Assembly: GCA_919902965.1 (NCBI GenBank)
Contig: CAKKSJ010000209.1
Span: 1 to 12,523, forward strand
Reading direction: 5' to 3'
DNA from: Burkholderiales bacterium
GTDB lineage: Bacteria > Pseudomonadota > Gammaproteobacteria > Burkholderiales > SG8-39
DNA: 12,523 nucleotides
A program made the position numbers and the translations under genes. Positions 1 to 6,144 of this stretch are shown here, one piece after another. Below the pieces are notes generated by a model. It was not told the DNA's origin. It searched no databases and saw nothing but the letters and a program-made list of their open reading frames with translations. Every line of letters starts with the position of its first letter. Position 1 is the first letter of the stretch.

Positions 1-975
1 ATGAAAACGCGCATTACTGAAATGTTCGGAATAGAGCATCCCATTATCCAGGGCGGCATGCACTATGTAGGCTTCGCCGAGCTTGCGGCCGCGGTTTCCA
101 ACGCGGGCGGCCTGGGCATCATCACGGGGCTCACGCAGAAGACGCCCCAGGATCTGGCCAGGGAAATCGCGCGCTGCCGCGCCATGACCGACAAGCCTTT
201 CGGCGTGAACCTGACCTTCTTGCCCATCGTCACCTCGCCGGACTATCCGGGCTATATAAGCGCCATACTCGATGGCGGCGTAAAGGTGGTTGAAACCGCC
301 GGTCGCAACCCGCAGGAGCATTTGCCGCGCCTGCAGCAGGCGGGCGTCAAGGTGATCCACAAGTGCACATCGGTGCGCCATTCGCTGAAAGCCGAAGCCA
401 TAGGCTGCGACGCCGTCTCGGTGGACGGCTTCGAGTGCGGCGGCCATCCGGGCGAGGACGATATTCCCAACATGATTCTGTTGCCGCGCGCAGCCGATGA
501 GCTGAAAATTCCGTTCGTGGCTTCGGGCGGCATGGCCGACGCGCGCAGCCTGGTCGCCGCCCTGGCACTGGGAGCGGATGGCATGAACATGGGTACGCGT
601 TTTATCGCCACCAAGGAAGCGCCGGTACACGACAAGGTAAAGCAGGCCATCGTGGCCGCGTCCGAGCTGGACACCCGCCTGATCATGCGTTCGCTCAGGA
701 ACACGGAGCGGGTGTTGAACAACGGCGCGGTCGAGCGTTTGATGGAGAAGGAAAAGACGCTGGGCAGCAAGCTGACGTTCGCGGACATCCTGCACGAAGT
801 GGCCGGCGTTTATCCGAAAGTGATGCTCGAGGGCGAAGTCGAGGCCGGCGCCTGGTCCTGCGGCATGGTCGCCGGGCTGATCCACGACATACCCACTTGC
901 AAGGAGTTGATCGATCGCATTATGCGCGAGGCGGACGCGCTGATACGCGGCCGCCTGGAAGGCATGCTGGCCTGA
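1..975 (+). CDS. FMN-dependent TIM-barrel oxidoreductase, nitronate monooxygenase family (probably PA1024-type NADH:quinone reductase)
   Basis: A 324-residue protein, complete as read: ATG at the first base of the window, TGA at 973-975. It belongs to the 2-nitropropane dioxygenase/nitronate monooxygenase family of FMN enzymes. Visible landmarks are the N-terminal IIQGGM segment (about residues 15-20), the DGFECGGHPGEDD segment with His149 where the family has its active-site His, and the phosphate-binding stretch VASGGMADA (173-181) followed by GADGMNMGTRF (191-201). The HKCTSVRHSLKAE and ECGGHPGEDD segments closely resemble, from memory, Pseudomonas aeruginosa PA1024, which was shown to be an NADH:quinone reductase rather than a nitronate oxidiser. 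The family is certain; the substrate is inference. No signal peptide is visible, so it should be cytosolic. The upstream context lies outside the window, so the promoter and a possible earlier start cannot be judged. A dehydrogenase gene follows 73 bases downstream on the same strand. Confidence 0.9.
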   Translation: MKTRITEMFGIEHPIIQGGMHYVGFAELAAAVSNAGGLGIITGLTQKTPQDLAREIARCRAMTDKPFGVNLTFLPIVTSPDYPGYISAILDGGVKVVETAGRNPQEHLPRLQQAGVKVIHKCTSVRHSLKAEAIGCDAVSVDGFECGGHPGEDDIPNMILLPRAADELKIPFVASGGMADARSLVAALALGADGMNMGTRFIATKEAPVHDKVKQAIVAASELDTRLIMRSLRNTERVLNNGAVERLMEKEKTLGSKLTFADILHEVAGVYPKVMLEGEVEAGAWSCGMVAGLIHDIPTCKELIDRIMREADALIRGRLEGMLA

Positions 976-993
976 GGCCACGTCCAATTAGTG

Positions 994-1012
994 CCCCGGT
1001 CCAAGACCCGGG
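994..1012. repeat. Small GC-rich hairpin between the two + strand genes
   Basis: CCCGGTC (995-1001) and GACCCGGG (1005-1012) pair around a CAA loop with one bulged C. No T-run follows, so a classical intrinsic terminator is not supported. It could be an attenuator, a processing site or a REP-like dispersed palindrome. It is the only structure seen in the 73-base gap. Confidence 0.4.
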
Positions 1013-1036
1013 TGGCGCGGCCGCAGTCGGTTTTTC

Positions 1037-1043
1037 AGGAGGG
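1037..1043 (+). promoter_or_regulatory. Strong ribosome binding site fixing a GTG start
   Basis: AGGAGGG lies 5 bases upstream of the GTG at 1049-1051. It decides for this non-ATG start over the in-frame ATGs at 1058 and 1061, for which it would lie further away. The resulting N-terminus MKAMMFEAPG fits the usual start of the alcohol dehydrogenase family. Confidence 0.8.
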
Positions 1044-1048
1044 AAGGC

Positions 1049-2035
1049 GTGAAAGCCATGATGTTTGAGGCGCCGGGCCTGCCTTTGCGGCTGGCTGAAC
1101 TGCCCCGGCCCAAACCCGCGGCCGGCGAAATCCTGCTCGAAGTGCGCGCCTGCGGCGTCTGCCGCACCGACCTGCATGTGATGGACGGCGATCTGCGGCA
1201 GCCGAAACTGCCGCTGATACTCGGCCATGAAATCGTCGGCGTCGTCGTGGACCGGGGCGCCAATGCGCAGCGTTTTGTCCCCGGTGAACGCGTCGGCGTG
1301 CCCTGGCTGGGGCGCACCTGCGGGCATTGTGCTTACTGCGTGGACGGCCGCGAAAACCTCTGTGACGAGGCGCAGTTTACCGGCTATACGCTGGATGGAG
1401 GCTATGCCGAATTCACGCTTGCCGACGAACGCTATTGTTTTTCGCTGCCGGACAATTATGCGGATGCCGAAGCGGCACCGCTGCTTTGCGCCGGGCTGAT
1501 CGGCTATCGCGCGCTGGTCGCGGCCGGCGAGGCGAAACGGATCGGCATTTACGGGTTCGGCGCGGCGGCGCACATCGTCGCCCAGGTGGCGCGCTGGCAG
1601 GGACGCGAGATTTACGCGTTCACCAAGCCGGGCGACGCAGACGGACAGAATTTCGCGCGCGAATTGGGGGCGGTGTGGGCGGGAGACTCGAGCGCGGCGC
1701 CACCGCAGGAGTTGGACGCCGCCATTTTATTTGCACCGGTGGGTGCGCTGATACCGCAGGCGCTGCGCCACAGCGCCAGGGGCGGGACCGTAGTGTGCGC
1801 CGGCATCCACATGAGCGATGTTCCGCAATTTCCTTATTCCATCCTGTGGGGCGAGCGCAGCCTGCGTTCCATCGCGAACCTGACCCGCAGCGACGGCGAG
1901 GCGTTTCTCGATATTGCTCCGAAGGCCGGCGTCAAAACGGAGGTGGAGACTTTTCCGCTGACGTCGGCCAACGAGGCGCTGGAGCGGTTGCGCGCCGGCA
2001 CGCTGCGCGGCGCGGCCGTACTGATGATCGGCTAA
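1049..2035 (+). CDS. Zinc-dependent alcohol dehydrogenase (MDR superfamily)
   Basis: A 328-residue medium-chain dehydrogenase predicted to interconvert an alcohol and an aldehyde with NAD(P). The catalytic-zinc ligands are visible as Cys38 (CGVCRTDLH), His60-Glu61 (GHE) and Cys147 (LLCAG). The structural-zinc cysteines are Cys91, Cys94, Cys97 and Cys105 (CGHCAYC...ENLC). The Rossmann nucleotide-binding turn is YGFGAAAHI (about 168-176), a variant of GxGxxG typical of one ADH subgroup, annotated in databases simply as zinc-binding alcohol dehydrogenase family protein. The C-terminal catalytic part ends in a typical segment around ANEALERLRAGTLRGAAVL. The start is GTG with a strong Shine-Dalgarno and the stop is TAA at 2033-2035. 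It lies 73 bases after the flavin oxidoreductase on the same strand, so cotranscription is possible but unproven. Enzyme class is confident; the physiological substrate cannot be read from sequence. Confidence 0.93.
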   Translation: MKAMMFEAPGLPLRLAELPRPKPAAGEILLEVRACGVCRTDLHVMDGDLRQPKLPLILGHEIVGVVVDRGANAQRFVPGERVGVPWLGRTCGHCAYCVDGRENLCDEAQFTGYTLDGGYAEFTLADERYCFSLPDNYADAEAAPLLCAGLIGYRALVAAGEAKRIGIYGFGAAAHIVAQVARWQGREIYAFTKPGDADGQNFARELGAVWAGDSSAAPPQELDAAILFAPVGALIPQALRHSARGGTVVCAGIHMSDVPQFPYSILWGERSLRSIANLTRSDGEAFLDIAPKAGVKTEVETFPLTSANEALERLRAGTLRGAAVLMIG

Positions 2036-2066
2036 GAGGCCATTTCAGAATTACCGAAATGGCCTC
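2036..2066. repeat. Perfect 11-bp inverted repeat right after the dehydrogenase stop
   Basis: GAGGCCATTTC (2036-2046) and GAAATGGCCTC (2056-2066) are exact reverse complements around a 9-base loop. The stem starts at the base after the TAA stop. A role in terminating or stabilising the 3' end of the dehydrogenase mRNA is likely from position. The missing T-run argues against a canonical intrinsic terminator. Confidence 0.7.
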
Positions 2067-2083
2067 TGCGTTAGTCAGGAACG

Positions 2084-2102
2084 GAGATCAGTCATTGCGC
2101 GC
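2084..2102. repeat. Direct repeat copy 1 (GAGATCA-N3-ATTGCGCGC)
   Basis: Copy 1 of a 19-base imperfect direct repeat; copy 2 is at 2199-2217. The two agree in GAGATCA and ATTGCGCGC and differ only in the three central bases. Each copy runs into a different inverted repeat. Confidence 0.5.
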
Positions 2103-2111
2103 TCCGCGCGC
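2097..2111. repeat. Short GCGCGC hairpin
   Basis: GCGCGC (2097-2102) and GCGCGC (2106-2111) flank the loop TCC. The stem is short but all G/C, and it overlaps direct repeat copy 1. Confidence 0.4.
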
Positions 2112-2112
2112 C

Positions 2113-2163
2113 AACCACGTTTTCCGTACCGATAAAAAGCGCATCCGTACGGAAAACGCGGTT
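2113..2163. repeat. 17-bp inverted repeat with one mismatch
   Basis: The left arm AACCACGTTTTCCGTAC (2113-2129) and right arm GTACGGAAAACGCGGTT (2147-2163) pair with a single mismatch, around a 17-base loop. In a - strand transcript the mismatch becomes a G-U wobble, so the stem would be unbroken there. That fits a structure in the 3' region of the nfu-side transcript, although this is inference. Confidence 0.65.
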
Positions 2164-2198
2164 ACGGTTAACACCGAATATGGCGTAGGGTTTTAATA

Positions 2199-2217
2199 GA
2201 GATCACCGATTGCGCGC
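2199..2217. repeat. Direct repeat copy 2 (GAGATCA-N3-ATTGCGCGC)
   Basis: Copy 2 of the 19-base direct repeat described at 2084-2102, with three central differences. It forms most of the left arm of the 22-bp hairpin at 2201-2251. Confidence 0.5.
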
Positions 2218-2251
2218 GGATGTGCTGTTCATCCGTGCACAATCGGCGATC
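2201..2251. repeat. 22-bp inverted repeat, 7-base loop
   Basis: The arms at 2201-2222 and 2230-2251 pair over 22 positions with three non-Watson-Crick positions, around a 7-base loop. It is the longest stem in the window. Part of its left arm (CGCGCGGAT, 2213-2221) can instead pair with ATCCGCGCG at 2249-2257, so two exclusive folds are possible. There is no strong T-run on either side. Confidence 0.7.
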
Positions 2252-2252
2252 C

Positions 2253-2276
2253 GCGCGGACGGGGCGCCGTCCGCGC
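2253..2276. repeat. Perfect 10-bp GC-rich hairpin downstream of nfu
   Basis: GCGCGGACGG (2253-2262) and CCGTCCGCGC (2267-2276) are exact reverse complements around the loop GGCG. It is the first strong stem a transcript leaving nfu would make, 62 bases past the stop. It abuts the 22-bp hairpin. Together they are the best candidate for the 3' end of the suf operon mRNA, but without a U-tract. Confidence 0.65.
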
Positions 2277-2338
2277 AAGTTCGATCACTACAATCCGAAG
2301 TATCTGCTGACTTAGGCGAGTGCCTGCGAGAAGTTTCG

Positions 2339-2896
2339 CTAGAGGGCGACGACTTCGATATCGGGTTCTATCGTCTTCAGCAGCTGCTCGATGCTGACCA
2401 GGGTGCCCGATATGGAACTCGGGCAACTGCCGCAGGCGCCCTGGTAATGCACGGTCAGGCGGTTCCATTCCAGGCCGAGCACGTGCAGGTCACCGCCGTC
2501 GCCCTGCAGATAGGGGCGGATCTGCTCGTCCAGCAATCCATTGATCATATATAAGCGCTGTTGGTCGTCGGGGCTCAAGTCTTCGATGGGGATGGCCGCC
2601 GCGGTGAGTTTTGCGGATTGCTCATCTGCCGCCGGTGCCGCCCGTATCCGGTCCGCGACCCGGCGCAGCAATTGCTGCCAGTCGGCGTCGCCGTCCTGGG
2701 TGACCGTGAGCCAGCGGTCCACGTAGAACACATTGGTCACGTGTTCTATATCGAATATCGACGCCGCCAGCAGGTCGTCGGCAGCCTGCGCGGCGCTTTC
2801 GTAGGAGTGGGTGATGCCCCAGGACAGCGGCTCCTTGAGGATGAACTTTTTCGCGTTGGGATTCGGCGTGTCTTCGATATCGGCTATTTTAGGCAT
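2339..2896 (-). CDS. nfu: Nfu/NifU C-terminal-domain Fe-S carrier protein
   Basis: A 185-residue protein with the two-domain layout of Nfu carriers. The N-terminal Nfu domain opens with TPNPNAKKFIL (residues 10-20). The C-terminal NifU-like domain begins near 112 and carries the cluster-binding CxxC in GACGSCPSS (Cys155 and Cys158). Nfu proteins hold a [4Fe-4S] cluster between the cysteines of two subunits and pass it to target enzymes in the cytosol. ATG is at 2894-2896 on the - strand and the stop is TAG. No clear Shine-Dalgarno precedes it. It is the last gene of the suf operon, 165 bases after sufU, with a structured spacer between. It may therefore be translated from the operon message or expressed partly on its own. 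It lacks the catalytic residues of an IscU scaffold, so a delivery role is favoured over assembly. Confidence 0.92.
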   Translation of the reverse strand: MPKIADIEDTPNPNAKKFILKEPLSWGITHSYESAAQAADDLLAASIFDIEHVTNVFYVDRWLTVTQDGDADWQQLLRRVADRIRAAPAADEQSAKLTAAAIPIEDLSPDDQQRLYMINGLLDEQIRPYLQGDGGDLHVLGLEWNRLTVHYQGACGSCPSSISGTLVSIEQLLKTIEPDIEVVAL

Positions 2897-3061
2897 GATG
2901 GATTTCAGTTAGAGCCCGCTGCAAAATGAATTTTGCAGCGAGCCAATCCCGGGGGGTATGAGGGGAGATCCCCCGGAGGACATTCCCGTCTCCCGTCAAG
3001 CGGGACCGAGGGAGCGGGATCGAGACCTTTGGGGCGTATCCCCTCAAGCGCAGGCATGGCT
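2897..3061 (-). other. Structured sufU-nfu spacer
   Basis: This 165-base gap interrupts an otherwise tightly packed operon and is unusually rich in complementary segments. Besides the palindrome at 2917-2940, CCGGGGG (2949-2955) pairs with CCCCCGG (2970-2976). TCCCG (2991-2995) pairs with CGGGA (3001-3005), and TGAGGGGA (2959-2966) with TCCCCTCA (3039-3046). Some of these pairings exclude each other. No protein-coding signal or convincing promoter was seen. It may be a dispersed repeat, an mRNA processing or stability element, or a leader controlling nfu. Confidence 0.5.
2917..2940. repeat. Perfect palindromic hairpin upstream of nfu
   Basis: CGCTGCAAAA (2917-2926) and TTTTGCAGCG (2931-2940) are exact reverse complements around a 4-base loop. 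It ends about 20 bases before the nfu start codon on the - strand, close enough to affect ribosome access. In the - strand transcript the descending arm is TTTTGCAGCG with no T-run after it, so it is not a standard terminator. Confidence 0.65.
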
Positions 3062-3550
3062 TCACGCATCGCCGATCGGCGCATGCATCGGATCGTTTTC
3101 GGATTCTGTGGAAATATCGGGGACGGCGTGCAATGCCGCATGCAGCGTGTGCCAGGGCAGAATTGCGCATTTCACCCGCGTCGGCAGATCGCGCACGCCG
3201 GCAAACACCGTGAGCCGGCCCAGGTGATGCGGCTGCGTTTCGACATCGAGCTGGCCGGTCGCCATATCGCGGAATTCCCGGATTTGCGTTTCCGCATCCT
3301 GCCGCGTCTTGCCCTTGACGCTCGCCGTCATCATCGACGCCGACGCTTTGCAGATCGCGCAGGACTCGCCCTGAAACGCGATGGATTCGATACGCTCTCC
3401 GTCGAGATTCAGGGCCACGCTCAGGTGGTCGCCGCACAGGGGGTTGTGGCCTTCGGCCTTATGGTTCGCCTGCGTGAGTTCGCCGAAATTGCGCGGCTTG
3501 CGGTTATGGTCCAGGATCACTTCCTGGTACAGGGATTTGGGATCGGCCAT
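3062..3550 (-). CDS. sufU: SufU, zinc-dependent sulfur acceptor of the SUF system
   Basis: A 162-residue NifU/IscU-fold protein. Conserved ligands are Cys39-x-Asp41 (NPLCGD), Cys64 (GESCAICKAS) and Cys128 (RVKCAIL), the set that binds zinc in Bacillus subtilis SufU. The family enhances SufS by taking persulfide sulfur from it, with a zinc-ligand swap between the two proteins. The insertion that separates SufU from IscU is consistent with the stretch at about 80-100, and no LPPVK chaperone-binding motif of IscU is present, so SufU is preferred. Its C-terminus runs about 15-20 residues past the usual end. ATG is at 3548-3550, 12 bases after the sufS stop, with a weak AAAGG upstream; the stop TGA is at 3062-3064. 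Adjacency to sufS supports the pairing, and no sufE is seen in the window. Confidence 0.93.
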   Translation of the reverse strand: MADPKSLYQEVILDHNRKPRNFGELTQANHKAEGHNPLCGDHLSVALNLDGERIESIAFQGESCAICKASASMMTASVKGKTRQDAETQIREFRDMATGQLDVETQPHHLGRLTVFAGVRDLPTRVKCAILPWHTLHAALHAVPDISTESENDPMHAPIGDA

Positions 3551-3562
3551 CGGAAAAAACCT

Positions 3563-4834
3563 TTAGCAAAAAACCTTTTGCACCTTGCGGATGCCCGCGA
3601 CCAGCGCGTCGACCTCGGCCATGGTGTTGTAGAAGGCAAACGAGGCACGCGAGGTTGCCGGAACCTTGTAACGCTGCATCACCGGCTGCGCGCAATGATG
3701 GCCGGTGCGTACCGCGACGCCGTCCTGGTTCAGGAGCGTGCCGATATCGTGCGGGTGCACGCCGTCCAGTTTGAACGAGATCACTGCGGCCTTTTCACGG
3801 GCGGTACCGATGATGTGCACCCCGGGCATGCGCAGTAACTGCTGCGTCGCATACTCAAGCAGAGCGTGCTCGTGCGCGGCAATTGCGTCCAGCCCGACTG
3901 CCGTGAGGTAGTCGACCGCCGCGCCGAGGCCGATCGCGGCGGCGATCGGCGGCGTGCCGGCCTCGAATTTCTGCGGGATCACGTTGTAGGTGGTCTTCTC
4001 GAAAGAAACCGACAGGATCATGTCGCCGCCGCCCTTGAACGGCTGCATGCGCTCGAGCAGCGCAGCCTTGCCGTAGAGAATGCCGATGCCTGTCGGGCCG
4101 CACAGCTTGTGCCCCGAAAACGCGTAGAAATCGCAATCCAGGTCCTGCATGTCGAGTTTCATGTGCGGCGCCGCCTGCGCGCCGTCCACCAGCACCGGCA
4201 CGCCGCGCGCATGCGCGAACGCAATCATCTGCTTGACAGGAATGACGCTGCCGAGCGCGTTCGAGACATGCGCGACGCCAACCAGCTTGGTGTGCTGGTT
4301 GAACAATTTCTCATAATCGCCGATCAGCAGCTCGCCGGCATCGTCGATCGGCACAACACGAATCTTTGCGCCCTTTTCTTCGGCGAGCATCTGCCAGGGC
4401 ACGATGTTCGCGTGGTGTTCCAGCGTGGTCAGGATGATTTCGTCGCCGGCGCCGATAAACTGGCGCCCGTAACCGTGCATCGCGAGGTTGATCGCGTCGG
4501 TGGTGCCGCTGGTGAAAATCACCTCGCGCTCTTCGCGCGCGTTGATGAAGCGCGCGAGTTTGCGCCGCGCCTCTTCGTACTCGGCGGTGGCGATTTCCGA
4601 CAGCGTGTGCACGGCGCGGTGGATGTTCGAGTGCTGCGACGTCTGGTAGCGCACCAGGCGGTCGATCACCTGCTGCGGCATCTGGCTGGAAGCCGCATTG
4701 TCCAGGTAGACCAGCGGCTTGCCGCCCGGCCTCAGCTTGAGGATGGGGAAATCGGCGCGGATGCGCTCGACGTCGAAGACCGTCGCGGGCTGCGGGCCGG
4801 GTGCTGCTTTGAGTGCTGTCTGGCTCATATTCAT
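3563..4834 (-). CDS. sufS: SufS cysteine desulfurase (group II)
   Basis: A 423-residue PLP enzyme that converts L-cysteine to L-alanine and leaves a persulfide on its active cysteine for SufU. The PLP Schiff-base lysine is Lys243 in FSGHKLCGP, the ring-stacking His lies in LEHHAN (140-141), and Asp217 and Gln220 sit in VDGAQ. The catalytic cysteine is Cys381 in RTGHHCAQP, the short, rigid group II context that separates SufS from IscS. The N-terminal LDNAASSQMP (44-53) is also typical. The ATG at 4832-4834 overlaps the sufD stop by ATGA; a second Met two codons later is possible. The stop TAA is at 3563-3565. Length fits the family (about 405-420). Its position between sufD and sufU is the standard sufCDSU order. 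Confidence 0.97.
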   Translation of the reverse strand: MNMSQTALKAAPGPQPATVFDVERIRADFPILKLRPGGKPLVYLDNAASSQMPQQVIDRLVRYQTSQHSNIHRAVHTLSEIATAEYEEARRKLARFINAREEREVIFTSGTTDAINLAMHGYGRQFIGAGDEIILTTLEHHANIVPWQMLAEEKGAKIRVVPIDDAGELLIGDYEKLFNQHTKLVGVAHVSNALGSVIPVKQMIAFAHARGVPVLVDGAQAAPHMKLDMQDLDCDFYAFSGHKLCGPTGIGILYGKAALLERMQPFKGGGDMILSVSFEKTTYNVIPQKFEAGTPPIAAAIGLGAAVDYLTAVGLDAIAAHEHALLEYATQQLLRMPGVHIIGTAREKAAVISFKLDGVHPHDIGTLLNQDGVAVRTGHHCAQPVMQRYKVPATSRASFAFYNTMAEVDALVAGIRKVQKVFC

Positions 4835-6144
4835 GATGGCTGTAGCGCGCCTAAGGCGGGTGCCTGGGTTTGTGCCAACACCGTCTGCTCGAGCCGCTGG
4901 CGCAGCGAGGCGACGGGGATGCGCTCGATGACTTCCGCGCCGAAGGCATAGGTGAGGAGATTGCGCGCCGCGGTTTCCGACAGTCCGCGGCTCTTGAGGT
5001 AGAACACTTCATCGACGTCGAGCTGGCCTACGGTCGCGCCGTGGGCGCACTTTACGTCGTCCGCGAATATTTCCAGCTGCGGCTTGGTGTCGACGCGCGC
5101 TTTGCCGCTAAGGAGCAGATTGCGGCTCGACTGCGAAGAATCGGTACGCTGCGCGCCGGGCCGTACCATGATATTGCCGTTGAACACCGCGCGCGCTGCG
5201 TCGCCGACGATGCATTTGTGCAGCTGCCGGCTTACACACTGCGGCCTGGCATGGTCGATGAGCGTATGCGTGTCGGCAAGCTGCGCGCCGCCTATCAGCG
5301 CCAGTCCGTCCATGCTGCACTCGGCGCCTTCAGCGGCCAGCAGCACGTTGAGGTTGAAGCGCGAAATGCGCGCGCCCAGCGCCACGCTCACCGAGCGGTA
5401 GCGGCTCGCGCTTGCCAGCGACACCGCGCAATTGGCGAAATGGAAGGCTTCGGGGCCGTCGCGCTGTACCCGGACGTGATGCACCTTGGCATTGCCGGCC
5501 AGCGCGATTTCGGTTACGGCATTGGTGAAATAGGCTGCGTCCTGCAGCGCCACGAAATCCTCGACCACAGTCAGCGCAGAGCCGGATTCTGCGATCACCA
5601 GGCAGCGCGGATAGCTGGCCGCCTGTTTGCGTGTCGCAATAAACAGCAGATGCACCGGCGCGGCGGGCGCGGTGTCGCGCGGCACGATAATCAGCGCCCC
5701 GTCGTGCAGGAACGCGGTATTGAGCGCCGCGAACGCATTGCGCTCGAACCTGGCGTGCCGGCCAAGCTGGGCCTGCACGGCTGCCGCCTGCGAGGTCGCG
5801 CCGGACGCCAGGTTTTCCACCGTGATCCCGGCACGGTTGAAGGAATGCTCGGGCGCATAAATGCCGTCTACGAACACCAGTCGGGCAGCGGCTTCGGCGA
5901 TGGACCACTGCGCGATGTGCGCAGGGGCAAGTTGCGCCGCGTGTTTCGCTGGTTGAAAGGACAATTTTGTCAGCGGCGATATGTCGGTGAAACGCCAGTC
6001 TTCGTCGCGCGTGGTCGGCACGCTCAGCGCGCCGACCCGGTCGACCGCATTGGCGCGCAGTTCGTTCAGCCAGCTTAGCGGGCTTGCTGGCGGCTGCCCC
6101 TGCAGCAGGCTGTCCAGATAGCGGCTGGTGGAGACGGTATTCAT
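4831..6144 (-). CDS. sufD: SufD, Fe-S scaffold complex subunit
   Basis: A 437-residue right-handed beta-helix protein that forms the SufBC2D scaffold with SufB and SufC, and is needed there for iron entry. Family marks are PTTRDEDWRFTDISPL near the N-terminus (about 43-58), the low-complexity beta-helix body, and the C-terminal segment VKCAHGATVGQLD, with His368 at the position of the functional histidine of E. coli SufD. The segment DEVFYLKSRGLSETAARNLLTYAF that follows is typical of the SufB/SufD C-terminal domain. The ATG (6142-6144) overlaps the sufC stop and the TGA (4831-4833) overlaps the sufS start. Cytosolic, with no signal peptide. SufD proteins are the least conserved members of the complex, but operon position and motifs leave little doubt. 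Confidence 0.96.
   Translation of the reverse strand: MNTVSTSRYLDSLLQGQPPASPLSWLNELRANAVDRVGALSVPTTRDEDWRFTDISPLTKLSFQPAKHAAQLAPAHIAQWSIAEAAARLVFVDGIYAPEHSFNRAGITVENLASGATSQAAAVQAQLGRHARFERNAFAALNTAFLHDGALIIVPRDTAPAAPVHLLFIATRKQAASYPRCLVIAESGSALTVVEDFVALQDAAYFTNAVTEIALAGNAKVHHVRVQRDGPEAFHFANCAVSLASASRYRSVSVALGARISRFNLNVLLAAEGAECSMDGLALIGGAQLADTHTLIDHARPQCVSRQLHKCIVGDAARAVFNGNIMVRPGAQRTDSSQSSRNLLLSGKARVDTKPQLEIFADDVKCAHGATVGQLDVDEVFYLKSRGLSETAARNLLTYAFGAEVIERIPVASLRQRLEQTVLAQTQAPALGALQPS

Larger units (their letters stand above)
2036..2338. other. Hairpin-rich gap between convergent genes
   Basis: This 303-base stretch lies between the 3' ends of the alcohol dehydrogenase gene (+) and nfu (-). 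No convincing gene was seen on either strand. It holds at least five inverted repeats between 2036 and 2276, listed separately, and one imperfect 19-base direct repeat (2084-2102 and 2199-2217, 3 mismatches). Positions 2277-2338 show nothing clear. Its place between convergent ends suggests transcription termination or RNA 3'-end protection, but none of the stems is followed by a good T-run. Confidence 0.7.

Noticed and set aside
2030..2070. Canonical rho-independent terminator of the dehydrogenase gene
   Set aside because: The stem is perfect, but it is followed by TGCGTTAG with no T-run, so only a general 3'-end role is proposed.
2111..2170. Integron attC site
   Set aside because: The arms carry AAC...GTT-like ends, but the core sites do not fit the RYYYAAC/GTTRRRY pattern, and there is neither an integrase nor a cassette array.
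2036..2338. tRNA or other known RNA gene in the convergent gap
   Set aside because: No T-loop GTTCRANYC-like segment, CCA end or cloverleaf spacing was found on either strand.
2970..3020. Separate promoter for nfu on the - strand
   Set aside because: A TTGACG that could serve as -35 is present, but the region 17 bases downstream is G/C-rich (CCGGGGG) with no -10 resemblance.
4870..6078. 402-residue + strand open frame
   Set aside because: It lies wholly antisense to sufD, shows no recognisable family and has arginine-rich composition typical of the shadow of a GC-rich gene. The same holds for the + strand frames at 3866-4951, 7121-7915 and 9761-10705.
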